Origin: Gammaproteobacteria bacterium
GTDB taxonomy: Bacteria; Pseudomonadota; Gammaproteobacteria; UBA4575
Assembly: GCA_026713925.1 (NCBI GenBank)
Contig: JAPONM010000040.1
Location: 1-64,000 of the forward strand
Length of the DNA stretch: 64,000 nt
Direction: 5' to 3'
Shown: positions 59,301-64,000 of the stretch, piece by piece
Layout of the letters: each line of letters begins with the position of its first letter
How positions within the stretch are numbered: position 1 is the stretch's first letter
Notes under the pieces: generated by a model
The model's input: the letters and a program-made list of their open reading frames with translations, nothing else
Database searches by the model: none
What the model was told of the DNA's origin: nothing
Translations under genes and position numbers: made by a program

Positions 59301-60191
59301 GAACGCCAGCTCGGTCGCTGTGCTTTCCGTTGCGGAGTACAAGGCGAGCTTCGCCATGGGGTCGAGCAAGATGGAGTTGAGCGAGAACTTGAGCCGGGGC
59401 GTTCCGGTCACCGCCACGGGCTCCGAGAACGTCACCGTGGCCTCGATGACGTCGCCCGCCACGTATTCTCGGTCGCTGCCGGGGTCCGAGGTGATCTCCA
59501 CGCCCGTGATCGTCGGGGTAGTGACGATGGTGGAGTCGACAACTCTGAAAACGTCGGACAGAGCCAGGTAGCGGGCCCGGGCACTGTTCGGGTGGGTCCT
59601 CCCGCCTAGCGCACTCGTCGTGGTAGCGATCGTGGTCGAGGTGCACCGCTGCGCACCGAGTGGCAGTGCGGTCGCACTGCCGTGGGTACCCGTGCCCGTG
59701 CAAATGGCCTGGTGACTGCGACCGTCGGAGATTGGCACGCCGTCCTGCAGTGTCGCCGCGCCCTTGTTGGGCCATGAGCCGTCGTAGAGATCGGAATAGG
59801 AGGTTGCAACGATCGAACTGTTCAACCAGTAGATGGGGACGCCTTCGACGCCGGTCGTGCCAGTGTGTTCGCGTGCATCGACCGTCGCGGTGGAAGCCAA
59901 AACCTTGAAATTCGCCGAATACTCCCGGATGTCCGCGTGCCCGATACGGCCGATGATTTCCTGCACGAACGCGTCATAGTCCGCGATGTCCGTCGAGGTC
60001 GCTTTCATGCCGTTGCGCGCCATCAACAGCAGGCGGAATTCGTCGCCTACGTTGAGGTCCGCGGGCTTGAGGGGCCAGTTGCTCGGAACGTCGATCTGTG
60101 CATATGAAGGCAGGGCGACAAGGACGAGGAAGGCGGACAACAGCCACGTGGAAAGACGCCGTGCAACACAAGAAAAAACCGACAAATGCAT
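53352..60191 (-). CDS. Giant modular autotransporter-like surface protein
   Basis: 2279 residues. Signal peptide ending LVALPSYA. An N-terminal domain (LNVGDEFRLLLMARNGM, TSTDIADYDAFVQ, GVPIYWLNSSIVA) precedes two Ig-like domains with putative calcium/adhesin character. Then come modules in the order cadherin-like (DATLSALALADGDGNAI), Ig-like (TGKPAISGTAQVGQTL), a two-cysteine module (CPADSDWCTEVTL), Ig-like, two-cysteine, cadherin-like and Ig-like. Two pairs follow, each a VTGG module (with CDQPGAVC) plus Calx-beta domain (EGVDYTAQA, AGQDYTEASG). A charged linker leads to a C-terminal beta-barrel of about 290 residues starting SLVSLWGRGAVTRFDG and ending QFNGRF. No RTX repeats. The DNA is visibly richer in GC than the neighbours. 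Probably a secreted or surface-attached adhesin; the binding target is unknown. ATG 60191 is preferred to TTG 60197. Confidence 0.85.
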   Translation of the reverse strand: MHLSVFSCVARRLSTWLLSAFLVLVALPSYAQIDVPSNWPLKPADLNVGDEFRLLLMARNGMKATSTDIADYDAFVQEIIGRIGHADIREYSANFKVLASTATVDAREHTGTTGVEGVPIYWLNSSIVATSYSDLYDGSWPNKGAATLQDGVPISDGRSHQAICTGTGTHGSATALPLGAQRCTSTTIATTTSALGGRTHPNSARARYLALSDVFRVVDSTIVTTPTITGVEITSDPGSDREYVAGDVIEATVTFSEPVAVTGTPRLKFSLNSILLDPMAKLALYSATESTATELAFQYSVTAADYAHEGISFPRNALELNGGTIQNQAGTADADLAYQAINVQRDHLVYIPPTVSSVTLASTPAANGIYVTGETIKLDLTWDRKIAVFGSPLLHFFVAAPEDVILAGDTRTAAYTTTIGEYVTRFEYEVQAEDSDPDGISLLPNGNIQWNGGHIIRQGHGDHADKDSVNAKNSGGHFGLPAQPGHRVNVSPPADATLSALALADGDGNAISLNPAFDSETTLYAASVNNAVSPITVTPTTTDGGATVEYLDGSDIAIADADSNEEEQQVSLAVGANIVKVKVTAEDGVTTRTYAVTVTRAAANAAATGKPAISGTAQVGQTLTAGLGTIADANGVPGTVTYQWVRVDADGSSNPTDIGTNSSTYAPVAADVGKKIRVEISFTDDDGTAEGPLASDAVPKTGTVVTANSIACPADSDWCTEVTLSYASNSITDSMLSERWGFGSDATPGAIDDATFSHGETAYTISGLELYRFTVTSTGASDLVTLKVKSGELPDSTVLTLDGTEFTIDEQSDTPDTGKEQWSFGPPGLSFDWGQGWKVTGSLKLPPAGAATGKPAVAGAPQVGETLTAGLGTIADVDGVPGTLTYQWVRVDADGSSNPTDIGTNSSTYAPVAADVGKKIRVEISFTDSGGNAEGPLASNAVPEAGTVVPAKAACPADADWCTEMTLYYTAAHQPHFYERWGYSSISTPSGAIGDNTFSHGGREYTVERLGLNRDHLSSGSTDLLTFEPVSGELPDGTVLTLDGAEFTVGIVSDTLETKKEQWSPKTMGIMLNWVKGQKVTVSLTFPSVDAMLGALALSDGDGNAIVLDPTFESGKTSYTVSVGNAVAEITVTPELSDDGATVTYLDGSNSAIADADTIAAGQQVALAVGPNTIKVKIMAGAGATQTYTVVVTRAAANAAATGKPAISGTAQVGHTLIAAKGQIDDAEGTTKADNGDAGYAYTYQWVRVDADGTGNPHDIGSATSNTYTLVAADEGKKVKVKLSFKDDAGNVEERTSDAYPASETVAAGGGGLIATLFEQESVEGTGGRFHYVFDLHLSTGVSKSYRDVRDHVFTVAGGSTVGARRIHRDNLPRPGTNQLALVSNHWRVEVRPSTDHGEVTVAMTANRACDQDGALCSLDGNTLSNAPSLILAPSYPTLSIADTSADEDDGELRFTITLSRALQRYDVLYDVKTVEGGSATEGVDYTAQARVTNRIQKGAVTQEFVVPLIDDAVNDDGETVKVRIGNAKLEDDSGGQRTITIARAEATGTIGSADTTTQPVPDTLTASFENVPSEHNGYTPFTLRLAFSAPIVTSPAVLRNQALTVTGGTVTAVRQVNGRSDLWEITVDQSGTPPVTVRLASSAPCDQPGAVCTSDGRALSNAPSATVRGKPALSVADAEVEEAPGAMLVFVVTLDRPPTDPVTANWKTLDRTATAGQDYTEASGSIAFDVGETEKTISVAVLDDAIDEGDETLFLLLPSAQGARSVDPLAVGTIKNSDPMPQAWLARFGRTVAEQVIEAVGTRLAGARMPDTRLQVAGLTLDTDTLQATDEQFAVAEEAEAAKQEEMTHAQLQTIGQWVQHSGLGRPGGFEEPQATLDSGRLLTSRALLRGTSFSLADESFTGSLVSLWGRGAVTRFDGHEDTIRLDGEVETLMLGADWSKAAWTTGVLFSHSRGDGDWSGEDAGRVESTLTGIWPYGRYQYSERLSLWGIAGYGEGDLDLKPEGMTAMEADIDLVMGALGVRGVALQAPQAGGFELAITSDMLAVRTSSDRTVGLASAEADVTRLRLGLEGTWQGIEVGSGTWVPHIEGGIRHDGGDAETGFGAEIGTGLTFHHEHGISGEIRARGLLTHEESGFENYGISGSLAWDPKPASHLGPSLTISQTLGAPDSGGMDALLQRSTMAGLHTEDHDSNTADNHQLELKAGYGLGIYRGQLILSPELGLVRSPQLREYQLGTRIDLAGHNPGSVQLECQIRRREPVEGQTNPEHAISLQFNGRF
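56260..58725 (-). repeat. Internal module repeats of the giant surface gene
   Basis: The Ig-like module occurs three times (about 58080-58375, 57350-57640, 56285-56590). The cadherin-like module occurs twice (about 58385-58720, 56595-56935) and the two-cysteine module twice. The segment 57415-57540 and its counterpart 58150-58265 are almost base-identical over more than 100 bp, indicating recent duplication or gene conversion. Confidence 0.85.
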
Positions 60192-60506
60192 AAACAATTC
60201 TGATGAATTCGTAATAAAATGGGGAATTACACTTGACTAAGTAAATATTTCGCTTTGGGCAAGCGGTTTTCCGTAGTATATGGAGTGTTCATAATCGGGA
60301 GTGTTGGCAGCCTTTTCTCGAAATAATCACTGATCGGCCATATCTGAATCCGCTTGTATTCGCAACCCATCACATTGATCTTTCCATTGTTTGCCGTCTC
60401 CTTTCGCCGGGAGGCATACCGTTGGGTACTGCGGGGCTGGTCCAGTACCTGGCAGGTACGGGAACATTGGAAATGATTGGAGTTTTCATAGATAAAGTTC
60501 TTTTTT

Positions 60507-60534
60507 ACTCCTGACAACTGTAATTGTTAGGAGT
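60507..60534. repeat. Imperfect 11-bp inverted repeat upstream of the giant gene
   Basis: ACTCCTGACAA, six bases, TTGTTAGGAGT: 10 of 11 positions pair. In the minus-strand transcript it would sequester the AGGAG in front of the short ATGAAAACT frame. Operator or mRNA hairpin cannot be decided. Confidence 0.5.
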
Positions 60535-60659
60535 GAGACACTCTTACATTTATCAATTTTTACTCCCCCCTGTTCACCAGAATTAGGGAGATCGTGCAGA
60601 ACCTATTTTCTTGTTTTGGTTCTGAGCGTTTATTTAACACTGCACCCCGTGGCGATACG

Positions 60660-60675
60660 TCCCTCAATTGAGGGA
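60660..60675. promoter_or_regulatory. 16-bp palindrome TCCCTCAATTGAGGGA, copy 1
   Basis: Perfect inverted repeat about 470 bp upstream of the giant gene start and 70 bp past the luxR stop codon. The same 16 bases occur at 62063-62078 upstream of luxR. A degenerate half-like sequence (AATTAGGGAGA, about 60584-60594) lies nearer the giant gene. Likely binding site of a dimeric regulator, perhaps the LuxR-type protein. Confidence 0.65.
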
Positions 60676-60745
60676 GATAGTAAGAAGATGTTGGAAGTGC
60701 GAGCGAATTAATACCGGCAGGGGCCGCCCGCAGCTAGTTGAGTGC

Positions 60746-61897
60746 CTAGTCCTTGGGTTGTGGCAGGCTCGCGAGTGCAAGCACGGTCTGTGCTACTTCA
60801 ATTTGTCGGGTGAGCCCCAGTTTTGAGAAGATGTGCTTGATGTGCGTGCGAACGGTACTGTACCTGCGGCCAGTTGTTGAGGCGATATGACGTGCGGTGT
60901 GGCCCCTGGCGAGCAGTACCGCGACCTCGGCCTCTGCAGGGGTCAGTCTCAGCATCACCTCCACGGCCTTGGGGTCAATCTGTGTCCAGGTTGACGTGCC
61001 CGCAACCAACACGATCGCAGCCACGTTACGGGATCGAAATTCCTCCTCCCGGCTGCTCACAGGCTTCACGTGCAGTGCAAGCAGAGGCTGCGAAGACGAT
61101 CGCCTGACAACCATTGAACCACTCACGCCGGGTAGACTCGATTGTGGTAGCGCCCGGGCCAACAACGCTTTCAGTTTGAGGTCATCCTTCGGCCTGGTGG
61201 CATGAAGTGAACCTTCCTGATCATACAACCCGTCTTTTTCGCGAACCAGTTGCCTGGCAGTATCGTTCATGTCTACGATCGAGCCCCGCCAATCCAGTTG
61301 AATGACGCCGGTCTGCATGTTGTCTAGGAGACCTGTTACGGAGGCGCCCAAGGCCTCTGCTTCAACAAGCACAGAGCGCACCCGAACATATTGGCGCAGG
61401 TGTGGAAGAAGGCGCTTGACCAGGTCGATCTGATGTGTAGACCAACTGTTCGAGTTGAGCGGACCGGCAATAGCCCAGACTATGCGTGTGCCATCCGGTC
61501 CATCCAGGCGTACATCCAAGCCGTTCTGGGCATAATAGCGGGGTAAGGCCTCATTGTAGGTCGGCGATGTTTTACGCTCCGCCTTGCTGTACAGAGCCCT
61601 GATGGGTACGATTTTGCTGTCAGGAAGCCTTCTAAGCCCTGGCAGGCGCTCATCAGCCTGATGATAGTTCTGAAAGTAATCCTGTTTGAAATCCGAGCGG
61701 TATTGCCCATGGGTGTACCATTTTGCGAAATAGATATTAATGGAATCCGATTTCATCCCCTCTCCAAACATCAGGACGTTTCCGTGGACCGCTAATGCCT
61801 CGTCGATCAGTTGGGATGTTTCCTGCCAGCATTCATCATCGAGCATGGCTTCGTTGATCAAATTGATGATACGCCCTAATGTATCCAGTTGGTTCAT
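60746..61897 (-). CDS. LuxR-family transcriptional regulator with N-terminal sensor region
   Basis: 383 residues. The C-terminal 65 residues are a LuxR/FixJ helix-turn-helix: RLTPAEAEVAVLLARGHTAR followed by HIASTTGRRYSTVRTHIKHI and FSKLGL. The first 180 residues look like a GAF/PAS-type sensor, and a PAS-like segment (TGLLDNMQTGVIQLDWRGSI) links them. There is no acyl-homoserine-lactone binding signature or receiver domain that I can recognise. It is transcribed towards the giant surface gene and bracketed by two identical palindromes, suggesting it controls both itself and that gene. Confidence 0.88.
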   Translation of the reverse strand: MNQLDTLGRIINLINEAMLDDECWQETSQLIDEALAVHGNVLMFGEGMKSDSINIYFAKWYTHGQYRSDFKQDYFQNYHQADERLPGLRRLPDSKIVPIRALYSKAERKTSPTYNEALPRYYAQNGLDVRLDGPDGTRIVWAIAGPLNSNSWSTHQIDLVKRLLPHLRQYVRVRSVLVEAEALGASVTGLLDNMQTGVIQLDWRGSIVDMNDTARQLVREKDGLYDQEGSLHATRPKDDLKLKALLARALPQSSLPGVSGSMVVRRSSSQPLLALHVKPVSSREEEFRSRNVAAIVLVAGTSTWTQIDPKAVEVMLRLTPAEAEVAVLLARGHTARHIASTTGRRYSTVRTHIKHIFSKLGLTRQIEVAQTVLALASLPQPKD

Positions 61898-62027
61898 TCC
61901 AGATGTACACCATCAATATTGCTGCATCGTGTCAGCGCTTTGGTGCGTTGCCACGATACGATGTTGGGCGAGCAAGGACGATGTTGTTGCTGCATGGCCT
62001 GTTCCATCGCTCCATCCTACATTTGAG

Positions 62028-62050
62028 GTAGACAAGTCTAGTAGGTCTAC
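62028..62050. promoter_or_regulatory. Dyad GTAGAC-N11-GTCTAC upstream of luxR
   Basis: Six-base inverted repeat with an 11-base spacer containing CTAG, 130 bp upstream of the luxR ATG and 11 bp from the larger palindrome. Possible second operator; could be chance. Confidence 0.3.
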
Positions 62051-62061
62051 TTGCCAGTCGC

Positions 62062-62079
62062 ATCCCTCAATTGAGGGAT
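62062..62079. promoter_or_regulatory. 18-bp palindrome ATCCCTCAATTGAGGGAT, copy 2
   Basis: Perfect inverted repeat 165 bp upstream of the luxR start, with the same 16-bp core as the site at 60660-60675. The remainder of 61898-62337 has no gene apart from the IS remnant. Confidence 0.65.
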
Positions 62080-62099
62080 GATTGGCGCATACATCAATG

Positions 62100-62213
62100 T
62101 GTCCTGCCCCCCTAAACTTGCTCCAGATTATCGTGCCAAATTCTCATAAAGGGTGGATATCAGGGTATCACCATGTACAATCAATTCAGTGGGTCAGATT
62201 GCATCAATTTGCT
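62100..62213 (+). mobile_element. Decayed 5' end of an IS3-family element, copy A
   Basis: Begins TGTCCTGCCCCCCTAAACTTG and shares roughly 70% of its bases over 110 bp with 63590-63700, in the same orientation. An ATG at 62173 opens MYNQFSGSDCINLL, similar to the first residues of IS3-type OrfA proteins (MxKRFSExQII). It ends in stops after about 20 codons. No downstream transposase or right end is found. Confidence 0.6.
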
Positions 62214-62337
62214 TAGAGCGATAGTAGTCAATATCTAGGTAAATGTGACTACGGAGGAGCCAGCTGTATGGTTTGACAAAGAGTCACTATCGTTCAATCC
62301 TCTTCCAAACCCTGATGCTTTGCCGGGAGCTTGGCAC

Positions 62338-62772
62338 TTACTGCTCTTTTTCTGAATTCAGCATTTCCTGTTCAATTTCGGAAAGGCGCTCAAGCAACTG
62401 ACGGACAAAACCGGTTTTGATCATGCTGCCCCAGAAACCATCACAAAACCGTTCTCCACGAAGAAAAAAGGTTATTAAGGCCCGAATCTCCGAAATGGTT
62501 GCATTAGCAATCGTTACTGGATTATAGGGATCTAATTTTTCAGTTGTAGCGCGATATTCGTAATCAACCCAGCAATTTTGTGCATAGATAAATTCCGCAA
62601 ATTCGTCCACGAGTTCATCATATATAGGATACGATAGGGTGATAACGCCATCCTTGTTTTTCCCACCTTTTGTATAGCCATCTACAGGTTCAAACCCATC
62701 CGCATAGAGCTTCGGGAGAAAAGCCACAAGCATCTGGATATCTTTGGCAGTGGGCTGTCTTGTCTCAGTCAA
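62338..62772 (-). CDS. DUF6508-family protein
   Basis: 144 residues, TTG start with GGAGAGA upstream. The pattern LVAFLPKLYADGFEPV, GVITLSYPIYDELVDEFAEF, CWVDYEY, then IRALITFFLRGERFCDGFWG and LLERL fits DUF6508 (recalled). Function is not known. Last gene of a tight three-gene minus-strand cassette, 12 bp after the preceding stop, located between two IS remnants. Confidence 0.75.
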   Translation of the reverse strand: MTETRQPTAKDIQMLVAFLPKLYADGFEPVDGYTKGGKNKDGVITLSYPIYDELVDEFAEFIYAQNCWVDYEYRATTEKLDPYNPVTIANATISEIRALITFFLRGERFCDGFWGSMIKTGFVRQLLERLSEIEQEMLNSEKEQ

Positions 62773-62784
62773 CTTGTCTCTCCA

Positions 62785-63033
62785 TCACGGCATTTCGTAC
62801 GCACCGCGGCCTTCAAGTTCCCTGACGTTGATCCAGCCGTGTATGTCATCCTGGTCACCAATGGTTCTAGGCTTGATCCACTTCATCCTGTACCAAAGCT
62901 CATATTCTTTGCGCCGATCAACTTCATAAACCTTGATGATCCCAGATACAATCACTGTCCGGTATCTATAGTACTCTGGGACGCCTGCTGGTAGCTCGTT
63001 ACGTGGAAAGTACCTGATTTCAACGGAACTCAT
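62785..63033 (-). CDS. Hypothetical protein, 82 residues
   Basis: Starts MSSVEIRYFPRNELPAG and ends WINVRELEGRGAYEMP; contains a charged middle (YEVDRRKEYELWYRMKW). I do not recognise a family. The ATG is 14 bp inside the end of the small secreted protein gene, and its stop is 12 bp before the DUF6508 start, indicating one transcript. The overlap could also be the scar of a frameshift joining it to the upstream secreted protein. Confidence 0.55.
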   Translation of the reverse strand: MSSVEIRYFPRNELPAGVPEYYRYRTVIVSGIIKVYEVDRRKEYELWYRMKWIKPRTIGDQDDIHGWINVRELEGRGAYEMP

Positions 63034-63181
63034 CACGTGATACCTTGCCCGGTTGCAACTCATTCCATGCAACATGTGGATGGTTCGCGGGATATGTAAT
63101 TTCATCATGTGATGCGTAGGCATTCTCAAGAAGTACGGCGAAAAGCAAAAGTGTGAGAAGTGCTACCTGAAATTGTTTCAT
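63020..63181 (-). CDS. Small secreted protein, 53 residues
   Basis: Starts MKQFQVALLTLLLFAVLLEN with a likely signal peptidase site after AYA. The mature peptide is about 30 residues (SHDEITYPANHPHVAWNELQ and a short basic end). No family recognised. It overlaps the next gene by 14 bp. Either a short exported peptide or the N terminus of a frameshifted secreted protein that continued in the 82-residue frame. Confidence 0.5.
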   Translation of the reverse strand: MKQFQVALLTLLLFAVLLENAYASHDEITYPANHPHVAWNELQPGKVSRDEFR

Positions 63182-63589
63182 AGTGCCAGTATGCATGACA
63201 CTACAAACCCAATGATGGGCGAAAGCGCGCCTAGCTTGAAGCACTACCGTCGAATCTGCCATTTCCTTACATGATGACATCATTTAGAAATAAGAATTGT
63301 CATTAGTACCTGAATAGATAGCTTGAATGTCTGGTAATCAAAATTATTGGACATTTGTCGGGTGACAGGAGATCCAGATGAGACTTTCACTGTATGCTGT
63401 CCAGTGAGTGCTGAGAGATATTATGGCTGTCAGCAAATGATAGGTAAGTGTGCTCAATGTTTAATTTTGCACAGGGATACCTCACAGGGCTCTCAACAAC
63501 CTGTCGCCCAATGAGTACGCGGTATTGAAGGCCGCATGACCCGCCAGCTTCGCATTCGGGGTGGTATCAGGAAGGGGTAACCCCAAGGG
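63182..63589. other. Non-coding, AT-rich spacer
   Basis: No open frame with start, ribosome site and protein-like composition. It presumably holds the promoter of the three-gene cassette, but no element is convincing. Confidence 0.35.
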
Positions 63590-63712
63590 TGTGCTGACCC
63601 GTAAACTTGATTCAGATTTAGGTGTAGAATCTCATAACAGGTGGATACCAGGGGGATCATCATGCGCAAGCGATTCAGTAAATCGGAGATCATCAATTTT
63701 GTGTGCCATTGA
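63590..63712 (+). mobile_element. Decayed 5' end of an IS3-family element, copy B
   Basis: Begins TGTGCTGACCCGTAAACTTG and is a diverged direct repeat of 62100-62213. The ATG at 63662 gives MRKRFSKSEIINFVCH and then stop, the start of an IS3-type OrfA. After that the similarity to a transposase ends, so the element is truncated after about 120 bp. Confidence 0.65.
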
Positions 63713-64000
63713 AGTCAAGATCAGTAGCGGCAGGGGTACGGAGAAAGCCTGCCGCAGGTGCCCACCATCTGACACCACAGTTTCCCTCCTTGAGACGGCG
63801 CTGCATGCTATCGTCCGTCTTTTGCGGGGGCTCGTCGCTTGCTTGTGGGTGCCCGTAGACATCGTGCAGGGCATCTGGAATCTCCCGGCAGAAATTCGGG
63901 CCTACCGACTGTTGCAAGATGCCCTGCGACAGCAGGTCCAGCAATTTCAGGAACGGAGCCTAGAGCCGGGCCTCGATGAGTTTGACTGGGAAGACCGATG
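63699..64000 (+). CDS. Possible partial gene running off the right edge
   Basis: A frame from a TTG at 63699 stays open for 100 codons to the window end. From about residue 35 it reads as a helical, plausible protein (LLETALHAIVRLLRGLVACL, then NLPAEIRAYRLLQDALRQQV and acidic LDEFDWEDR). The start and family are unknown; the beginning overlaps the IS remnant. Confidence 0.35.
   Translation, partial: MCAIEVKISSGRGTEKACRRCPPSDTTVSLLETALHAIVRLLRGLVACLWVPVDIVQGIWNLPAEIRAYRLLQDALRQQVQQFQERSLEPGLDEFDWEDR

Larger units (their letters stand above)
60192..60745. other. Long leader/promoter region between luxR and the giant gene
   Basis: 554 bp without a convincing gene. A 96-codon minus frame from a TTG at 60517 and a 39-codon frame starting MKTPIISNVPVPARYW (ATG near 60491, AGGAG upstream) are present but unassigned. 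It carries the hairpin at 60507-60534 and the palindrome at 60660-60675 described separately. Confidence 0.4.

Noticed and set aside
53352-60191. RTX-type toxin or adhesin
   Set aside because: No GGxGxDxUx nonapeptides; the C terminus is a beta-barrel and not a type I secretion signal.

Overview
The window is chromosomal DNA of a Gammaproteobacterium. The protein sequences resemble E. coli and Pseudomonas homologues throughout (PntAB, IleS-LspA, GlyQS, YibN-GrxC-SecB-GpsA order, Tas, PPK1/Ppx), but several gene orders and the GC-rich surface-protein gene point to a free-living or host-associated marine-type lineage rather than an enteric. The lineage is inferred from gene content, not demonstrated. 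About the first 52 kb is dense housekeeping sequence; the last 11 kb, right of a tRNA-Thr gene, is accessory.

Layout. 1-8.1 kb is a phosphate block: phoR (cut by the edge), phoB, an OprP/O-type porin, dgkA, ppk1 and convergent ppx, with good Pho-box candidates between phoB and the porin. 8.4-11.4 kb is pntAB. 11.7-16.3 kb holds tRNA-Pro, ispB, rplU-rpmA-obgE-proB and rpsT. 16.4-22.3 kb is murJ-ribF-ileS-lspA. 22.3-28.3 kb has a DJ-1 protein, envC-ctpA, and a divergent arsR-type regulator with rhodanese-grxC-secB-gpsA. 28.4-33.6 kb holds a class 1B dihydroorotate dehydrogenase and a zinc block: CDF exporter, znuBC and divergent znuA with a His-rich tandem repeat. 33.6-37.9 kb is the nitrogen block glnA-ntrB-ntrC, with a readable sigma-54 promoter and two NtrC sites. 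38-43.8 kb is glyQS-gmhB, a Tas-like reductase and a FIST protein. 44.6-48.8 kb has a secreted phosphoesterase and a SulP transporter. 48.8-52.5 kb is trmB and the thiamine thiazole genes thiG, thiS and thiO, with a DnaQ-like exonuclease between thiS and thiG.

The accessory end begins with a broken Fur-family gene and tRNA-Thr(CGT). It then has a 6.8-kb gene for a modular autotransporter-like protein (about 2280 residues), a LuxR-type regulator, and a small three-gene cassette containing a DUF6508 protein. The cassette lies between two decayed IS3-type 5' ends. The most notable signal is a perfect 16-bp palindrome (TCCCTCAATTGAGGGA) present twice, once on each side of the luxR gene, with one copy also upstream of the giant surface gene. 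This suggests a dedicated regulator-surface protein module.

Other points: a zinc-binding protein with five 63-bp repeats, an NtrC with GVFTGA instead of GAFTGA, an exonuclease whose catalytic DTETTG motif precedes any ATG/GTG/TTG start, a likely persulfide-sensing ArsR regulator, and several decayed genes.
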